Positions 16,921 to 28,951 of a stretch of DNA of 64,000 nucleotides are shown here, piece by piece. Position numbers and translations under genes: made by a program. Positions within the stretch are counted from its first letter, which is position 1. Every line of letters begins with the position of its first letter. Origin of the DNA: Paenibacillus cellulosilyticus (GTDB taxonomy: Bacteria; Bacillota; Bacilli; Paenibacillales; Paenibacillaceae). The notes below the pieces were generated by a model. It saw only the letters and a program-made list of their open reading frames with translations, did not search any database and was not told the origin of the DNA. The stretch spans positions 1 through 64,000 of the forward strand of contig NZ_QGTQ01000034.1 of assembly GCF_003182255.1 (NCBI RefSeq). Reading direction: 5' to 3'.

Positions 16921-17157
16921 TATCTGTCCCCCCACAAGAGACGCGCGTCTACCCCACCCGCCTCCGCTCTAACGGACTGAGAGGACGCTATTCGCGAGTA
17001 ATCAATTCGCTAGGATTCTAGCGGACTCAGATGCGCTTATGTGAGGGGTTTTCTCGCATGAAGGCCTCTTTTCGACCAAATAACGCCTGTGGAGTCCGTT
17101 ACAACTCAAATCGAGTGTTCTAGTGACAACTAGCGTTGCTGTGGTCCGTTACAGGAG
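16921..17157. repeat. Intergenic repeat, second copy of the duplicated segment
   Basis: Near-identical to 16586-16821, with a handful of substitutions (GATGGG/GAGGGG, AGACCG/AGGCCT). A partial third element with only the end module (GCGCTGTAGTCCATTACAG) is at 17187-17208. The rest of the 16482-17335 interval holds no gene that I can support. Confidence 0.9.
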
Positions 17158-17265
17158 TGGAGTGTGAAACAGTTTGTACTCCACAGCGGGCGCTGTAGTC
17201 CATTACAGAGAAAGCGTGTTCTAGAGATAGAGATAGAGTTAAGCTGACGGGAGTGAGACACAGAA

Positions 17266-17304
17266 GAAGGCATCCGCCGGAACGAGGTTCCAGTGGATGC
17301 CTTC
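17266..17304 (-). terminator. Probable terminator of the dhb operon
   Basis: Stem GAAGGCATCC/GGATGCCTTC with a GGAAC/GTTCC inner stem, followed on the minus strand by a T-rich but interrupted tail (TTCTTCTG). It lies just after the MFS gene stop at 17336. Confidence 0.6.
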
Positions 17305-17335
17305 CCTCTTACTTAATAGGATTGCCCCTCACCAA

Positions 17336-18829
17336 CTACGGCGATGTTCTTTTTGCCTGGACCGCCACACCAGCACCAGCAGCGGCACCAACAGCGCCAC
17401 TCTCGTCAACGGGCTTCGTCCGCGGCTTCATCGTTCGCTCAACGTCGGCCTTGCGGATTCGCTGCGCCAGTCCGCATGCGATCAACAGCAGAACGGCAGC
17501 GCTGAGCAGTGCGGCATGATAGGCGCCAAGAGCCGTCGGCTCGCTGGCAGCTTCGCCGCCCGTTCCCGCTGCTCCTAACGCACCTAATATGCAGACCAGC
17601 AGCGTCAATCCGATGCCGGATGACAGCCGATTTTGCACCGTGAACAAAGCGGCAGCTCCTCCCATTGAAGCAGGCGGGATATTCGCGAAGATCGCGAACT
17701 GGACGGAACTGACGACATGACCGAGACAGAAGCCGCACCATAGCAGCAGTCCTCGGATCAACCATGGGCTCGTATCAGCAGTGACGCTGCAGAGCAAGCC
17801 ATAACCGATCGCAGCAGAGATCAGGCCGCACGTAATGACGAGACGCGGACCAAACCGATGATAGGACCTTGCCACAACCTGAGAGGCTATCATTAATCCG
17901 AGCGCCTCAGGGAAAGTGGTCAATCCGCTGTCGAAAGCGGATGCGCCTAGTGCATCCTGATACAGCAGCGGGAATACATAGAGCATGCCAAGTAACCCTG
18001 CGGCGGTGCAAGCCGATATGAGCATCATCGTGCGGAACAACCGTTCCTGCAGCAGCCGGAGCTGCAGCATCGGACTGCTTACTCGCAGCTCATAGACGAT
18101 GAGAGCCGTAGTACTAGCTGCACCGATTATAAGTGCTGCGATAATGGACACGTTAGACCATCCCGCAGAAAAGCCGCTATTAAGCGCATAGACGAGACCC
18201 CCTATGCCTAGAGCGGCCAGCAGGAAGCCAGTCCAATCCATTCGGCCTGTATGCTGTCCTTTGTAATCCTGAAGATAGAAATAAGCGAATAAGACAGCTA
18301 CGATGCCGATCGGAAGGTTCACATAGAATACCCATCGCCATGTCAGATAGTCGACGCAATAGCCACCGATGATTGGGCCAAGGGCTGGCGCGATCGCGAT
18401 CGGAAATACAAGGTACCGCGACAGCTTTGTTCGCTCCGCTGGCGGGAAGGTACGGAACAGTATGGTCATCGCCACCGGTGTCAACAAGCCTCCGCTTGCT
18501 CCTTGAATGATACGGAACAGCGTCAGCGTGCCAAGGTCAGCAGTTAGTCCGCATAAGACGGAGGACGTCGTGAACACGATAAGAGCGAGTACAAAAATCT
18601 TTTTCGTCCCGAATCGATCGCCTAACCATCCTGCCACCGTGAGCATAATGGCTAGACTGACCATGTACCCGACGTTGATGGTCCCTGTCGCCGAAGGCGC
18701 CGTGCCCATATCATGGCCGATAGCAGGCAGCGCAACATTCAACACATTGGCATCCATCGCAACCATGAACATGGTTGCCACGTAGACGATGCATACGATT
18801 AGTTTGGTATTATCCCGGGCGATCATCAT
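17336..18829 (-). CDS. MFS transporter, DHA2/EmrB-QacA family, candidate siderophore exporter
   Basis: A 497-residue membrane protein with about 14 hydrophobic segments. The family signatures [13 protein letters not shown] (TM1 end), [14 protein letters not shown] (loop 2-3 motif A) and [22 protein letters not shown] (motif C region, TM5) are visible. The start ATG (18829) overlaps the mbtH stop as ATGA; the longer ORF to 18982 would run through mbtH. It is last in the dhb operon with overlapping translation, so export of bacillibactin is the natural inference, although the family also exports drugs. The extreme C-terminus is a polar, Ala/Pro-rich tail. Confidence 0.88.
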   Translation of the reverse strand: MMIARDNTKLIVCIVYVATMFMVAMDANVLNVALPAIGHDMGTAPSATGTINVGYMVSLAIMLTVAGWLGDRFGTKKIFVLALIVFTTSSVLCGLTADLGTLTLFRIIQGASGGLLTPVAMTILFRTFPPAERTKLSRYLVFPIAIAPALGPIIGGYCVDYLTWRWVFYVNLPIGIVAVLFAYFYLQDYKGQHTGRMDWTGFLLAALGIGGLVYALNSGFSAGWSNVSIIAALIIGAASTTALIVYELRVSSPMLQLRLLQERLFRTMMLISACTAAGLLGMLYVFPLLYQDALGASAFDSGLTTFPEALGLMIASQVVARSYHRFGPRLVITCGLISAAIGYGLLCSVTADTSPWLIRGLLLWCGFCLGHVVSSVQFAIFANIPPASMGGAAALFTVQNRLSSGIGLTLLVCILGALGAAGTGGEAASEPTALGAYHAALLSAAVLLLIACGLAQRIRKADVERTMKPRTKPVDESGAVGAAAGAGVAVQAKRTSP

Positions 18830-19053
18830 ACTTCTTGGGCATGAAGTGCAGACGTAATCCGCCCCAAGCTCCTTGGCTTCAAATCTGTCCAATGCGTGTT
18901 GATATAGGCAACACATGCTTCTCGCGCTTGTGTATCTACGATAACCTGCCAGCCGGCTGGCACCTGTATAAAGGAAGGCCACAGCGAATATTGCCCTTCT
19001 GCGTTCATTAGCACATGGAACGTTCCTGCCGCTTGCTCGAATGGATTAGTCAT
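18826..19053 (-). CDS. MbtH-like protein
   Basis: A 75-residue chaperone that binds NRPS adenylation domains and supports their folding and activity. The family motif is clear: [26 protein letters not shown], shown here only in parts ([14 protein letters not shown]), then VPAGW and the C-terminal [11 protein letters not shown]. The three Trp residues conserved in MbtH proteins are present. Its ATG lies inside the end of dhbF (8-bp overlap) and its stop overlaps the exporter start, so three products are translationally coupled. Confidence 0.96.
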   Translation of the reverse strand: MTNPFEQAAGTFHVLMNAEGQYSLWPSFIQVPAGWQVIVDTQAREACVAYINTHWTDLKPRSLGRITSALHAQEV

Positions 19054-22000
19054 GGCTCAGCACCCCTTCTTTCGTATAGTCAGACGTATTCTTCATCTCT
19101 TCCAGCTTGCCTGCCAGCAGCCCGCCAATAATCGCAAGCGGCTCCGGCTGGCACATGTCCTTATGACGGCAGGCAATATCATGCTGCTCGATCCGTCCGT
19201 CGATATACGGCAGCCATGTTTCTGGTGCGATTGGCGTGAACCATTCCGGAATGATCGTCGATCGGAAGAACAGAATATCGCCGCTATAGCGCTTCGGCGT
19301 GTAGGCTGCCATGATGCTGACGGAATTCACATACGTATCTTTCAAATTCATAATCGTCTGCTCCTCCAAGCTGGCAAGCGCACTGCCGTCACTGCGCAAA
19401 ATGTCGACCGCACTGGACATCGTCAGCGGCTGGTCTCCCATACTGTCCGGATCGTAACCACCCAAAGCGAGCAGCGCAATAAGCGCTTCCCTCTCATCAG
19501 GGCCATCCTTCAAGGGAAGGAAATGGCTCGGATACGAATCCAGCATCGCCAATAGCGCGACCTCTTCCCCTTCTTCTTGAAGCTTGACGGCCATCGCATG
19601 CGCGACGTTGCCGCCAAGCGACCAGCCGGCTATATAGTACGGACCTTCAGGCTGCACTTGTCGAATATGCGCCAGGTAATCTGCCGCCATCTCATCAAGC
19701 GACTGGGGAAGCTGCTCCGTACGTTCTGCTATGCCTCGCGCCTGCAGGCCATAGATCGGATAGTCAGATGATAGCGACCGCATGAGTCCTGCGTAGCACC
19801 AGCTTAAACCGCCGGCTGGATGGACGAAGAACATAGGCGCATGTAAGCCTCCCGCACGAAGCGGCAGCAGGACGTCCAACGCACTGCCGCTGTCCCCCAT
19901 CTTCAGCTTCTCGGCTAGACCCGCCACATTCGGCGCCTCGAATAAACTGCCGATGCTAAGCTCCACGCCGAGCGCCTCGCGAATACGACTCATCAGCCGT
20001 ACGGCCAACAAGGAGTGGCCGCCCAGTTCGAAGAAGCCATCTTCGATGCCGACACGCGGCAAGCCCAGAATCTCAGCGAACAGATCGCATAAAATTTCCT
20101 CTTGCGGCGTTCTTGGTCCAACACCGGCTGTGGACACCGAGTAGTCCGGCGCTGGGAGCGCCTTGCTGTCCAGCTTGCCGTTAGGCGTAAGCGGCATTAC
20201 CTGCATCGGAATGTAGACAGACGGCACCATATAGTCAGGCAAGCTGTCCGCCGTCTGACGACGAATTGCTGCGGCATCCCACTCCGCATGTTCAGCTGAT
20301 ACGATATAGGCGACTAGCCGCCTGTCGCCAAGCTGGTCTTCGCGCACAATAACTGCGACCTGCGCGACATCGGGATGACGGGCAAGCGCGGCTTCGATCT
20401 CGCCTAGCTCAATGCGGAAACCTCGAATTTTCACCTGATGGTCAGCCCGACCGATGTAATCAAGCGATCCGTCTGCCGTCCAACGTGCAAGATCGCCCGT
20501 TCGATAGAGGCGAGTGCCCGGCTTTCCGAATGGATTAGCAATGAACCGATCGGCGGTTAGATCCGGCCGACGCCAGTAGCCTCTCGCGAGTCCGGCTCCG
20601 GCTACGTATAGATCGCCAGTCACTCCCGGAGGAACGGGCTGCAGCTCGCTATCGAGCACGTAGAGCTGAAGATCTGGAATCGCTTGACCGATTAATGAAT
20701 TCCCTCTTGCTGTTAGTGCTTCTCGATCCAACGCTTTGTAACTGACATGCACGGTCGTTTCAGTAATGCCGTACATGTTAATTAGCCGAGGCGAATCGAT
20801 CTCGTGCCGTTCATACCAATCCTCCAATCGCCGAAGCTCCAGCGCCTCCCCGCCGAAGACAACGTACCGCAGCGACAGCAGTCGTCCGACAGCTGGATTC
20901 TCCCTGTCAGCCTGCATCAGTTGATAAAAAGCAGATGGCGTCTGATTAAGCACCGTTACTTGCTCATCGACCATCAGTTGCAAGAATTCGGAAGGCGAGC
21001 GGCTGATCGTATGCGGAACAACGACGAGGCGGCCGCCATAGAACAACGGACCCCACAGCTCCCACACTGAGAAGTCGAATGCATAGGAATGGAACAACGT
21101 CCACACATCTCCCTGCTGGAACTCGTACCAATGTGCGGTTGAGCTAAACAGCCTCACTACGTTCTGATGCGGGATGACGACCCCTTTCGGATTGCCTGTA
21201 GAGCCGGATGTGTAGATCATATAGGCTGGATGCTCAGGTCGCAGTGGCGCGATCCGGTCCAGATCGGACGGGTTCGCATCCGAATAGTGCAGAAGAAGCT
21301 CGACAGCTTCCGGAGAATCCATAGTCATCACCGGCAGAGCATGAGCTTCCGGCAGCTTGTTTACTGCATCTGTGCTCGTAATCAAATAGATTGGCTGCGC
21401 ATCCGCCATCGAATACGCGAGTCGATTGGCCGGATAATCGGGATCGAGCGGCAAGTACGCGGCGCCTGCCTTCAGCACCGCCACGATGGCGACGACAAGC
21501 TCCAGCGACCTTGGCAGCGCGAGCGCGACGAATGCCTCTGGGCCTGCGCCTTGCTGGATCAGATGATGAGCAAGTCGATTGGCCTTCCGATTCAGGTTGC
21601 GGTAGCTGAGCGATGCGGCTCCGTACGAGACAGCCGTCGCTTCAGGCGTGAGCAGCGCTTGGCGCTCGAACCATCCTGGAATCGTAACAAGCGAAAGCGA
21701 ATCGGCATGATCGAGCACAGGCTGCGATACTGGCGTATTCCACTCGACAAGGATGCGTCTCCGCTCCTCTTCAGACAGAAGCTCCAAGCGGCCGATGGGC
21801 TGATCGGGATGAGCTGCAGCAGCGGCAAGCAAGCGAACGAACCGAGCTGTCGTCGCTTCGACGGTCGCCTTCTTGAACAAGTCGGTACTGAACTCGACGA
21901 GACCGTGAATGCCGCTAGGAGAACCCTCTCGACCACGGCGATCCGTCAGCTCGAAGGTAAGATCGAACTTCGCAGCTCCAACCGTATTCAGATGCAGGCT

Positions 22001-25000
22001 GCTTTCGACTCCCGGCAGCTCTAGCATCGGCTCCGGCGTATTTTGGAAGGCCAGCATAACCTGGAATAATGGATGCCGAGCGCGGGACCTTACCGGGTTC
22101 AGCACCTCTACTAGACGCTCGAATGGAACATCCTGATTCTCGTAAGCCGCTAGATTCGTCAGGCGTACGCGATCGAGCAGCTCTCGGAAAGTAGGGTCGC
22201 CCGACGTATCCGTTCGAATGACAAGTGTATTAATGAAGAAGCCGACTAAATCTTCAAGCGCATCATCATTGCGGCCTGCAATCGGACTGCCGATCGGAAT
22301 ATCCGTTCCAGCTCCCAATCTTGTGAATAGCGCTGCGAGTCCGGCTTGCAGCACCATGAACAGGCTCGCCTTGCCATCCTTCGATAATTGGAGCAATTGT
22401 CCGTGCAGATTGGCATCGATGAAGAATTCAATCGTATCCCCTTCGTAGCTTGCTGCCGCCGGGCGCGGGTAATCGGTAGGAAGCTCCAGTTGATCAGGCA
22501 GACCGCGCAGTTGGTCAGTCCAGTAGTTCAACTGTCTTGCAATAAGGCTGTTATCGCTCTTATCTCCCAACAGCTCATGCTGCCATATCGCATAATCCGC
22601 ATATTGCACGGACAGCGGTGTCCATTGCGGAGCCTCACCGTTGAGGCGGGCCATATACGCAGTCGTAAGATCGCGTGTCAAAGCGCTAAGAGACCATCCA
22701 TCGCCAACGAGATGATGCAGCAGCAGAAGCAATACATGCTTGTCGCCGCCAAGCTCGAAGAGCTGCACGCGCATCGAGATTTCGGAAGCAAGATCGAAAC
22801 TGTAACGAACAGCCTCCGCAAGATCAGCCGGAATCCGTTGTTCATTAGAAGCCGTTACGATTAAGTCAAGCTGCGCCGATTGCGAATCTAGAATGTGCTG
22901 CCGCGAAGTACCCTTCGATTCTGGGAAAATTGTCCGCAGCGTCTCATGTCGAGCGAGCAGATCATGAATTGCAGCCTGCAGCGCTTCCTTGTCCAGCTCG
23001 CCTGTGAGATTCGCGACGAGCGGAATATTGTAGGTTGGGCTTGGTCCTTCCAGTCGGTACAGGAACCATAACCTTTGCTGCGAGAACGACAGCGGAATTG
23101 CGGCCGGACGAGCAGCCGGACGAATCGCAGACCTTGCCTGCTGTGCTGTATCCAGACGTTTGGCTAGTCCGGCGACGGTCGGCGCTTCGAATAATTGACC
23201 GATGCCCAGCTCAACACCGAAGCTGTCCCGCACTCGAATCATCAATCGGCCAGCCAGCAAGGAATGCCCGCCAAGCTCGAAGAAGCTGTCGTGAATACTC
23301 ACTTGCGCTACAGCCAACACCTCCGCGAACAGCTCGCACAATATCATCTCTTGGGGCGTTCTAGGCTTGCTCCCATCCGTAATCGAACCAAGATCAGGCG
23401 CAGGCAGCGCTTTGCGGTCGATCTTGCCATTGGGCGTCAATGGCAAACTGTCCAGCATGACAAAGGCAGACGGCAGCATGAACGCAGGCAGATCATTCTC
23501 GATCGATTGGCGAAGCTGCCCCGCTTCCGGCATCTGGCCGGCAGTCGGCACGATATAAGCTACCAGTCGCGGATCGCCGGGATGGTCTTCTCGAACGATG
23601 ACGGACACCTGCCCGACACTCGGCTGCTTAGCGAGCGCTGCCTCGATCTCACCCGGCTCGATGCGGAAGCCGCGAATTTTGATCTGATGATCGGCCCGGC
23701 CGATGTAGACGAGCGAGCCGTCCATGCGCCATTGAGCCAAGTCGCCTGTCCGATACATCCGGCTGCCCGGCTCGCCATAAGGGTCTGCAACAAACCGCTC
23801 ACTCGTTAGATCCGGACGACCCAAGTATCCTCTTGCCAAGCCAAGCCCTGCGATGTACAAATCCCCGATAATGCCTGGCGGTACAAGCTGCAGCGCGCTA
23901 TCAAGCACATACACCTGCGTGTTCCAGATCGGCTTGCCGATTGGCGGGTTACCATCCTCCTGGTCAAGCGCAGCCGTCGTCGACCATATCGTCGTTTCGG
24001 TAGGACCATACATATTCGTAATGCTGCATCCGGCCAGCTGCAGGTTCTGTTTGAGGGTGATCGGGAGCGCCTCTCCACCAACAAGCACCCTCAGCCCGCG
24101 AAGTGATTCGGCATCATAAGCAAGGAGCGATTGCCATAGCGTTGGCGTCGCCTGCATAATCGTCGCTCCAAAGCTGCGGATCATGGCGGATAAAGCCGCT
24201 GGATCCTGAACGGTGGATTTGGAAGCTAGTACGATTTGCGCACCATTCAGCAATGGCAAGTAGATTTCAAGCGCTGCAATATCGAAGGCGATCGTCGTTA
24301 CGGCCAGCAGTCGATCTTCCTTGCGCAAGGCGAATTGATCCTGCATCGAACAGAGGAAGTTCGTTAAATTGCCATGCGAGATGACCACACCTTTGGGCTT
24401 GCCCGTCGAGCCCGACGTATAGATGACATACGCAGGATGAAGCAGCGAATGCTGGCGGTGTCGCCTATCCTCGCTCAAATTCGTATGTGACTGACGAAGC
24501 AGCTGCTGTTGTGTGACTGGAGCGTCAATAACGATGATGGGAGCTGCGCTGCCGATCTTCTGTTCGAAGCTGGTATCGCTGCTCGTAATGACAGCAATCG
24601 GAGCCGCGTCCTCCAGCATGTATTTGATTCGATCCGCCGGATAGTCGATATCGAGCGGCAAATAGGCAGCGCCTGATTTCATGATCGCTAACATAGCGAC
24701 AACCATATCAGTTGAGCGAGGCAAAACAATCGCGACGATTCGCTCTGGCCCTGCACCATGCGCAATTAACTCGTAAGCCAAACGATTCGCCCGCGAATTG
24801 AGTTCGTCATAGCTAAGCACATTACCGTCGACGAGGAGGGCAGACGCATTCGGACTGCGGCGCACCTGCTCCTCGAATAAGGAGGGAACGGACAGCGGCG
24901 GAACATTGCGAGCGGCAGCGTTCCACTGCTCGATTACTTGATTGCGTTCATCCCCTAGCAGCAATCCTACCAATCCAATTGCCTGATGCTGCTCCACCGC

Positions 25001-26278
25001 TGATACATATTGCCCTAGAAAATGCATAAAGCGCTGCTGGTGAGCAGCCACCTCCTCCATGCTGTACGCCGTCGGATTCGCATCCATATCGATACGCAGC
25101 CCTTCGCCGTCTAATCGGTCATAGACATTGAAGGACAAGTCGTCCACCGGTCCCGCCGACAGGTTGCGCGCTGTTGCTTGCAAACCTGCGAATGTGAGGC
25201 CGTAATCGAACGGCATCAGATTAACCTGCGGACCGAACAGCCGTCGATTATCGCCCAGCAGCTTCAGATCCCGGCGCAGCTCCTCCTGACGGTAACGCTG
25301 ATGCTTCCGCGATTGGCGAATCGCGCTCGCCGCCTGCTTCATCAGCTCGTCAGCCTTCATATCGGCACGCACAGTCAACCGGAGCGGTATGATGTTCATG
25401 ACCATACCGGGTGTACGGAGCGAGACGGAGCCCATCCGATTCATCACGGGCACAGCGAGAATGATATCCTCCGCCTGCGTGAGCCGATGAAGATACGCAG
25501 CAATCGCAGCAATAACGAGTTCCGTCCAGCTCGCGGAGCTGCTCTGCGCAGCCGCATACATGCGTTCGACGGCAGCCCGAGGAAGATAGTCTGTCCGACG
25601 GATAAAGCTGCTGCTCATCTTCGGTGCACGGTCGGTTAAAGTAACCGCCTCTGGTTCATCAGCGAAGCGTTCCATCCAATACTGGCGATCCTGCACATAC
25701 CGCTCCGAGGATCGATATTCCTGATCCTCTTCCACAATCGCGCGGAGCGAGCCGAAGGCCCCCTCTTGCTGCTCACCGCGCTGGACGAATTGCGTATACA
25801 GCTCTGCCGTTCGGCGAACAATCAGCGAGTAACCATATCCGTCAATGACGATATGATGGATGCGCTGGTACCAGAGATAACAATCGGCCGCAACCTTGAA
25901 CAACGCCTGCGTGAACAGCGGCCCTTGCCGGAGATCAATCGGCCGCTGCAGATCAGCTTGCATCCAAGCTTCGGCCTCCGCCTTAGCTCCAATGTCAGCG
26001 CTCCAGTCGGACTGCTGAAGCTGCCAGTCGAGCCTGTCTTGGATTTGCTGCCACGGCCCATGCTCATCCTCACCGAATTTGACCCGCAGCGCTTCCGCCT
26101 CCAGCATCGTCTGATGCAGCGCGCGTTCGAATAAGGCACAATCGAGCGTGCCATGAATCTCGATGCATTCACCGGTATTGTATGCCCAGCTATCGGGATC
26201 AAGCTGCTGCGCAAACCAAATACCGGACTGCGCGCCAGACAGAGGTAGTCGAGTTTGTTCTAACGTAAGCATAGACAA
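19046..26278 (-). CDS. dhbF: Bacillibactin synthetase DhbF (two-module NRPS)
   Basis: A 2410-residue NRPS with order C-A-PCP-C-A-PCP-TE, matching Bacillus DhbF (about 2380). C1 has HHIVIDG near 141; A1 spans about 460-960; PCP1 Ser near 1004 (GGHSLLAG). C2 has HHLVGDG near 1190; A2 spans about 1530-2040; PCP2 Ser near 2088 (GGHSLLAV); thioesterase GWSLGG near 2220. Specificity residues read by eye are D-I-L-Q-L-G-M-I-W for A1 (glycine) and D-F-W-N-V-G-M-V-H for A2 (threonine, with V for the usual I). It should therefore trimerise and cyclise DHB-Gly-Thr. The start is TTG at 26278, 12 bases after GGAAGGG; an ATG lies two codons later. Confidence 0.97.
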   Translation of the reverse strand: MSMLTLEQTRLPLSGAQSGIWFAQQLDPDSWAYNTGECIEIHGTLDCALFERALHQTMLEAEALRVKFGEDEHGPWQQIQDRLDWQLQQSDWSADIGAKAEAEAWMQADLQRPIDLRQGPLFTQALFKVAADCYLWYQRIHHIVIDGYGYSLIVRRTAELYTQFVQRGEQQEGAFGSLRAIVEEDQEYRSSERYVQDRQYWMERFADEPEAVTLTDRAPKMSSSFIRRTDYLPRAAVERMYAAAQSSSASWTELVIAAIAAYLHRLTQAEDIILAVPVMNRMGSVSLRTPGMVMNIIPLRLTVRADMKADELMKQAASAIRQSRKHQRYRQEELRRDLKLLGDNRRLFGPQVNLMPFDYGLTFAGLQATARNLSAGPVDDLSFNVYDRLDGEGLRIDMDANPTAYSMEEVAAHQQRFMHFLGQYVSAVEQHQAIGLVGLLLGDERNQVIEQWNAAARNVPPLSVPSLFEEQVRRSPNASALLVDGNVLSYDELNSRANRLAYELIAHGAGPERIVAIVLPRSTDMVVAMLAIMKSGAAYLPLDIDYPADRIKYMLEDAAPIAVITSSDTSFEQKIGSAAPIIVIDAPVTQQQLLRQSHTNLSEDRRHRQHSLLHPAYVIYTSGSTGKPKGVVISHGNLTNFLCSMQDQFALRKEDRLLAVTTIAFDIAALEIYLPLLNGAQIVLASKSTVQDPAALSAMIRSFGATIMQATPTLWQSLLAYDAESLRGLRVLVGGEALPITLKQNLQLAGCSITNMYGPTETTIWSTTAALDQEDGNPPIGKPIWNTQVYVLDSALQLVPPGIIGDLYIAGLGLARGYLGRPDLTSERFVADPYGEPGSRMYRTGDLAQWRMDGSLVYIGRADHQIKIRGFRIEPGEIEAALAKQPSVGQVSVIVREDHPGDPRLVAYIVPTAGQMPEAGQLRQSIENDLPAFMLPSAFVMLDSLPLTPNGKIDRKALPAPDLGSITDGSKPRTPQEMILCELFAEVLAVAQVSIHDSFFELGGHSLLAGRLMIRVRDSFGVELGIGQLFEAPTVAGLAKRLDTAQQARSAIRPAARPAAIPLSFSQQRLWFLYRLEGPSPTYNIPLVANLTGELDKEALQAAIHDLLARHETLRTIFPESKGTSRQHILDSQSAQLDLIVTASNEQRIPADLAEAVRYSFDLASEISMRVQLFELGGDKHVLLLLLHHLVGDGWSLSALTRDLTTAYMARLNGEAPQWTPLSVQYADYAIWQHELLGDKSDNSLIARQLNYWTDQLRGLPDQLELPTDYPRPAAASYEGDTIEFFIDANLHGQLLQLSKDGKASLFMVLQAGLAALFTRLGAGTDIPIGSPIAGRNDDALEDLVGFFINTLVIRTDTSGDPTFRELLDRVRLTNLAAYENQDVPFERLVEVLNPVRSRARHPLFQVMLAFQNTPEPMLELPGVESSLHLNTVGAAKFDLTFELTDRRGREGSPSGIHGLVEFSTDLFKKATVEATTARFVRLLAAAAAHPDQPIGRLELLSEEERRRILVEWNTPVSQPVLDHADSLSLVTIPGWFERQALLTPEATAVSYGAASLSYRNLNRKANRLAHHLIQQGAGPEAFVALALPRSLELVVAIVAVLKAGAAYLPLDPDYPANRLAYSMADAQPIYLITSTDAVNKLPEAHALPVMTMDSPEAVELLLHYSDANPSDLDRIAPLRPEHPAYMIYTSGSTGNPKGVVIPHQNVVRLFSSTAHWYEFQQGDVWTLFHSYAFDFSVWELWGPLFYGGRLVVVPHTISRSPSEFLQLMVDEQVTVLNQTPSAFYQLMQADRENPAVGRLLSLRYVVFGGEALELRRLEDWYERHEIDSPRLINMYGITETTVHVSYKALDREALTARGNSLIGQAIPDLQLYVLDSELQPVPPGVTGDLYVAGAGLARGYWRRPDLTADRFIANPFGKPGTRLYRTGDLARWTADGSLDYIGRADHQVKIRGFRIELGEIEAALARHPDVAQVAVIVREDQLGDRRLVAYIVSAEHAEWDAAAIRRQTADSLPDYMVPSVYIPMQVMPLTPNGKLDSKALPAPDYSVSTAGVGPRTPQEEILCDLFAEILGLPRVGIEDGFFELGGHSLLAVRLMSRIREALGVELSIGSLFEAPNVAGLAEKLKMGDSGSALDVLLPLRAGGLHAPMFFVHPAGGLSWCYAGLMRSLSSDYPIYGLQARGIAERTEQLPQSLDEMAADYLAHIRQVQPEGPYYIAGWSLGGNVAHAMAVKLQEEGEEVALLAMLDSYPSHFLPLKDGPDEREALIALLALGGYDPDSMGDQPLTMSSAVDILRSDGSALASLEEQTIMNLKDTYVNSVSIMAAYTPKRYSGDILFFRSTIIPEWFTPIAPETWLPYIDGRIEQHDIACRHKDMCQPEPLAIIGGLLAGKLEEMKNTSDYTKEGVLSHD

Positions 26279-26284
26279 TCGAAT

Positions 26285-27247
26285 CTACTTCCCTTCCACG
26301 AGGCAGTAATCAGTATTCGGCAGTGTCGGCACGAGCTTCGAGATGAGCAGACTGCGCCAATGCGCGAGCGTTGGACGTTCCGCCAGCTCGACGAAGGACA
26401 CATCAGCTCCATTGCGGCGCCATTGCTCAACGAGCCGCATGACGCGGACCGAATCCATCCCCCATTCGTTAATGAGATCATCCGTATCTTGAAGATTGAC
26501 AGGCGATTCATCGAGCAGCTCTGCGACCTGCTTACGCATCGCCTCCAAGCTGAACAGCTTCAGATCAACACCTACTGAGCTGGCATCTGCAGCGGGCTCA
26601 GCCTGGACTGGCAGGCTGCCAAGCGACTCTAATAGACCAGCTGTCGTTGTCGTCACCGCACAGCGACGTGCCGCATAGTTCACCGCCATCATATGTTCCT
26701 CAAGCGTGAAATCAGCCACCGCGTCAGCAACGAGGAATGGCTCAATCTCTTGCATGAACGCATCGCATGTCGTCATCAGAACGCCGATATGCGCATAGAT
26801 GCCGCAAATAATAAGCTGATCTCTCCCCTGCTCCTGAAGCATCTCGAGCAGATTTGTCTTGCGAAACGCATTGTACCGCCACTTCGTCATCACCGTATCA
26901 CCGACAGAAGGCGCGATCGCTTCGACGATTCGCTGCTGTGGGCCCTCCTTCATGCCTGGTCCCCAGATGTACGTCTGAAGACCGCGATCCTCAGGTCTCT
27001 GATCACCTGGCTGTGCCGAATAGATGACTGGAATGCCCTGCTCTCTGCAAGCGGTGCGCAGTTGATCAATATTCGCCAGCAGCTCTACAATCGGCGACTG
27101 CTCCGGAGTGAATGCGTCAACGAAATATTGCTGCATGTCGTGGATTAATAAAGCACAGCGCGACGGAGCGAGCTTCCATGGGGCGCGGTTAGCCGGAAGA
27201 TCAGCCTCCTTCGGCATTGGATATGGCATTATTGCTGGCAAAGCCAT
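26285..27247 (-). CDS. dhbB: Isochorismatase with aryl carrier domain
   Basis: A bifunctional 320-residue protein. The N-terminal isochorismatase (about 1-210) converts isochorismate to 2,3-dihydro-2,3-DHB; CALLIHDMQQYFVDAF holds the catalytic Asp and YSAQPGDQ and KWRYNAF are family motifs. The C-terminal aryl carrier protein (about 245-320) has the phosphopantetheine site WGMDSVRVM (Ser near 265) that carries DHB to DhbF. The start at 27247 was chosen for its AGAGGGA site; the ORF opens 12 codons earlier. The dhbF start is 6 bp from its stop. Confidence 0.97.
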   Translation of the reverse strand: MALPAIMPYPMPKEADLPANRAPWKLAPSRCALLIHDMQQYFVDAFTPEQSPIVELLANIDQLRTACREQGIPVIYSAQPGDQRPEDRGLQTYIWGPGMKEGPQQRIVEAIAPSVGDTVMTKWRYNAFRKTNLLEMLQEQGRDQLIICGIYAHIGVLMTTCDAFMQEIEPFLVADAVADFTLEEHMMAVNYAARRCAVTTTTAGLLESLGSLPVQAEPAADASSVGVDLKLFSLEAMRKQVAELLDESPVNLQDTDDLINEWGMDSVRVMRLVEQWRRNGADVSFVELAERPTLAHWRSLLISKLVPTLPNTDYCLVEGK

Positions 27248-27293
27248 GTTAATTCCCTCTTTTCTATTGATAGTCATAGTCATCCATTCATAT

Positions 27294-28925
27294 CTAACGC
27301 ACAGCGATTGGAGGCGAGCTCCGCTTATGTGCGATCATCTCTCGCAATGCTTTCTTACTGACCTTCCCTACGCTCGTTGTCGGAAAAGCATCAATAAATT
27401 CGATTCGGTCCGGAATCTTGTAGCTGGCGATTCCGCGCTCGCGCAGGAACGACTTGATCTCCGCAGCTCGAGGCTGATTGCCCCTCGCTATAATAAATGC
27501 GCAGGTTCGCTCCCCGAGAAAATCATCTGGCATCGACACGACAGCAGCATCATGTACATCGGGATGGGCGAGCAAATGGTTCTCGATCTCCTCCGCCGCA
27601 ACCTTGTCGCCGCCCCGATTAATCTGATCCTTCGCGCGGCCTTCCACCACCAGATAGCCGGACTCGGTCAGCATCACAATATCGCCCGTCCGATAGAAGC
27701 CATCTGAGGTGAACGCCTTCGCGTTGTGTTCCTCCGCCTTGTAGTAACCACGGATCGTATAAGGTCCGCGCGTTAACAAATGGCCTGCTTCTCCTGGTGG
27801 CACAGGCTGATCCTCATCATCTACAACCCGAACTTCATCCCATTCAGACATCGGCTTGCCTTGCGTATGGATAATGACTTCCTCAGGGTCATCCAGCCGC
27901 GTATAGTTTACGAGCCCCTCCGCCATGCCGAATACTTGCTGCAGCGTACAACCAAGCGAAGTCCGTACACGCCTAGCAGCCTCCGCGCTGAACTTGGCTC
28001 CTCCAACCTGCAGCACCTGCAGGCTCGATAGGTTGCAGCTTCGCGTTCCAATCGCCTCGATCCATACGATCGCAAGCGGCGGCACGAGTGCTGTAATGGT
28101 GACCTTCTCCTGCTCAATAAGTGCGAATGCTTCATCTGGGCTTGGCGTCAGCGACAGGACGACGGTACCTCCCGCATATAACGTTCCGAGCACGCCGGGC
28201 GAGCTCAGCGGAAAGTTATGCGCGACAGGCAGTGCGGCCAGGTAGACGCTCGACGAATCCAACTTGCACACCTCTACGCTCTTCTTCAAGCTATACATGT
28301 AGTCATCATGCGTTCGGGGAATAAGCTTGGGCAGTCCAGTGCTGCCGCCTGACAGCTGCATGAAAGCAACTGCACTCGACTTCACGTCCGGCAGTTGAAT
28401 CGGCTCCATATACAGTCCATTCAATTCGACATGGCCGCTAAAGCCAGCATCTCCAACGACGATGACGTGCTGCAAGGTCAAAAGCTTGCTCTTCACTTCA
28501 CTCGCCATCGGTCGATAGTCGAATCCAGCATGTGTATCCGGAATAATGTAAGCTGCCGCTTCCGAGAACTCACAGAAGTAGCTGATCTCACTGCTGCGAT
28601 GAAGCGGAAGTGCGAATATAGGCAGAGCCCCTAATCGGAACAACGCGAATATAACATCAAAGAACTGCGATATATTCGGCAGCTGTACGACAACACGATC
28701 CGATGGCTGAATACCAAGTGCGCTGAATCCAGCAGCAAGACGATCTACCCTGCGGTCAAGCTCCTGATACGTTAGGCGATGCGCCCCTCCGACGATAGCG
28801 ACCTGATCGCCGTGTGCCGCAGCGCGATTGCGCAGCATCTCACCGAATGTAAGTCCTTCCCAGCACCCCGTTTCCCGGTAAAGCTCAGCCAGTTGCTCGG
28901 GCCAAGTGGGGTAAATTGACGACAT
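27294..28925 (-). CDS. dhbE: 2,3-dihydroxybenzoate-AMP ligase
   Basis: Activates 2,3-dihydroxybenzoate with ATP and loads it onto the DhbB aryl carrier domain. It has 543 residues, as for DhbE/EntE. The ANL-superfamily motifs are present: the A3-like phosphate-binding loop [18 protein letters not shown] near 190, VFGMAEGL near 335, YRTGD near 415 and a late [13 protein letters not shown] with the catalytic Lys of the C-terminal subdomain in [10 protein letters not shown]. The start has TGGAGGG. Confidence 0.96.
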   Translation of the reverse strand: MSSIYPTWPEQLAELYRETGCWEGLTFGEMLRNRAAAHGDQVAIVGGAHRLTYQELDRRVDRLAAGFSALGIQPSDRVVVQLPNISQFFDVIFALFRLGALPIFALPLHRSSEISYFCEFSEAAAYIIPDTHAGFDYRPMASEVKSKLLTLQHVIVVGDAGFSGHVELNGLYMEPIQLPDVKSSAVAFMQLSGGSTGLPKLIPRTHDDYMYSLKKSVEVCKLDSSSVYLAALPVAHNFPLSSPGVLGTLYAGGTVVLSLTPSPDEAFALIEQEKVTITALVPPLAIVWIEAIGTRSCNLSSLQVLQVGGAKFSAEAARRVRTSLGCTLQQVFGMAEGLVNYTRLDDPEEVIIHTQGKPMSEWDEVRVVDDEDQPVPPGEAGHLLTRGPYTIRGYYKAEEHNAKAFTSDGFYRTGDIVMLTESGYLVVEGRAKDQINRGGDKVAAEEIENHLLAHPDVHDAAVVSMPDDFLGERTCAFIIARGNQPRAAEIKSFLRERGIASYKIPDRIEFIDAFPTTSVGKVSKKALREMIAHKRSSPPIAVR

Positions 28926-28951
28926 TAATGATCCCTCCAGTGTCTAGTTGG

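Noticed and set aside
16482-17335. Insertion sequence remnant
   Set aside because: No transposase fragment and no terminal inverted repeats with target duplication could be found; only the family A repeats.
21167-22024. 285-codon plus-strand ORF inside dhbF, and several similar ones
   Set aside because: Shadow of the NRPS coding strand with Arg/His-rich, family-free translation.
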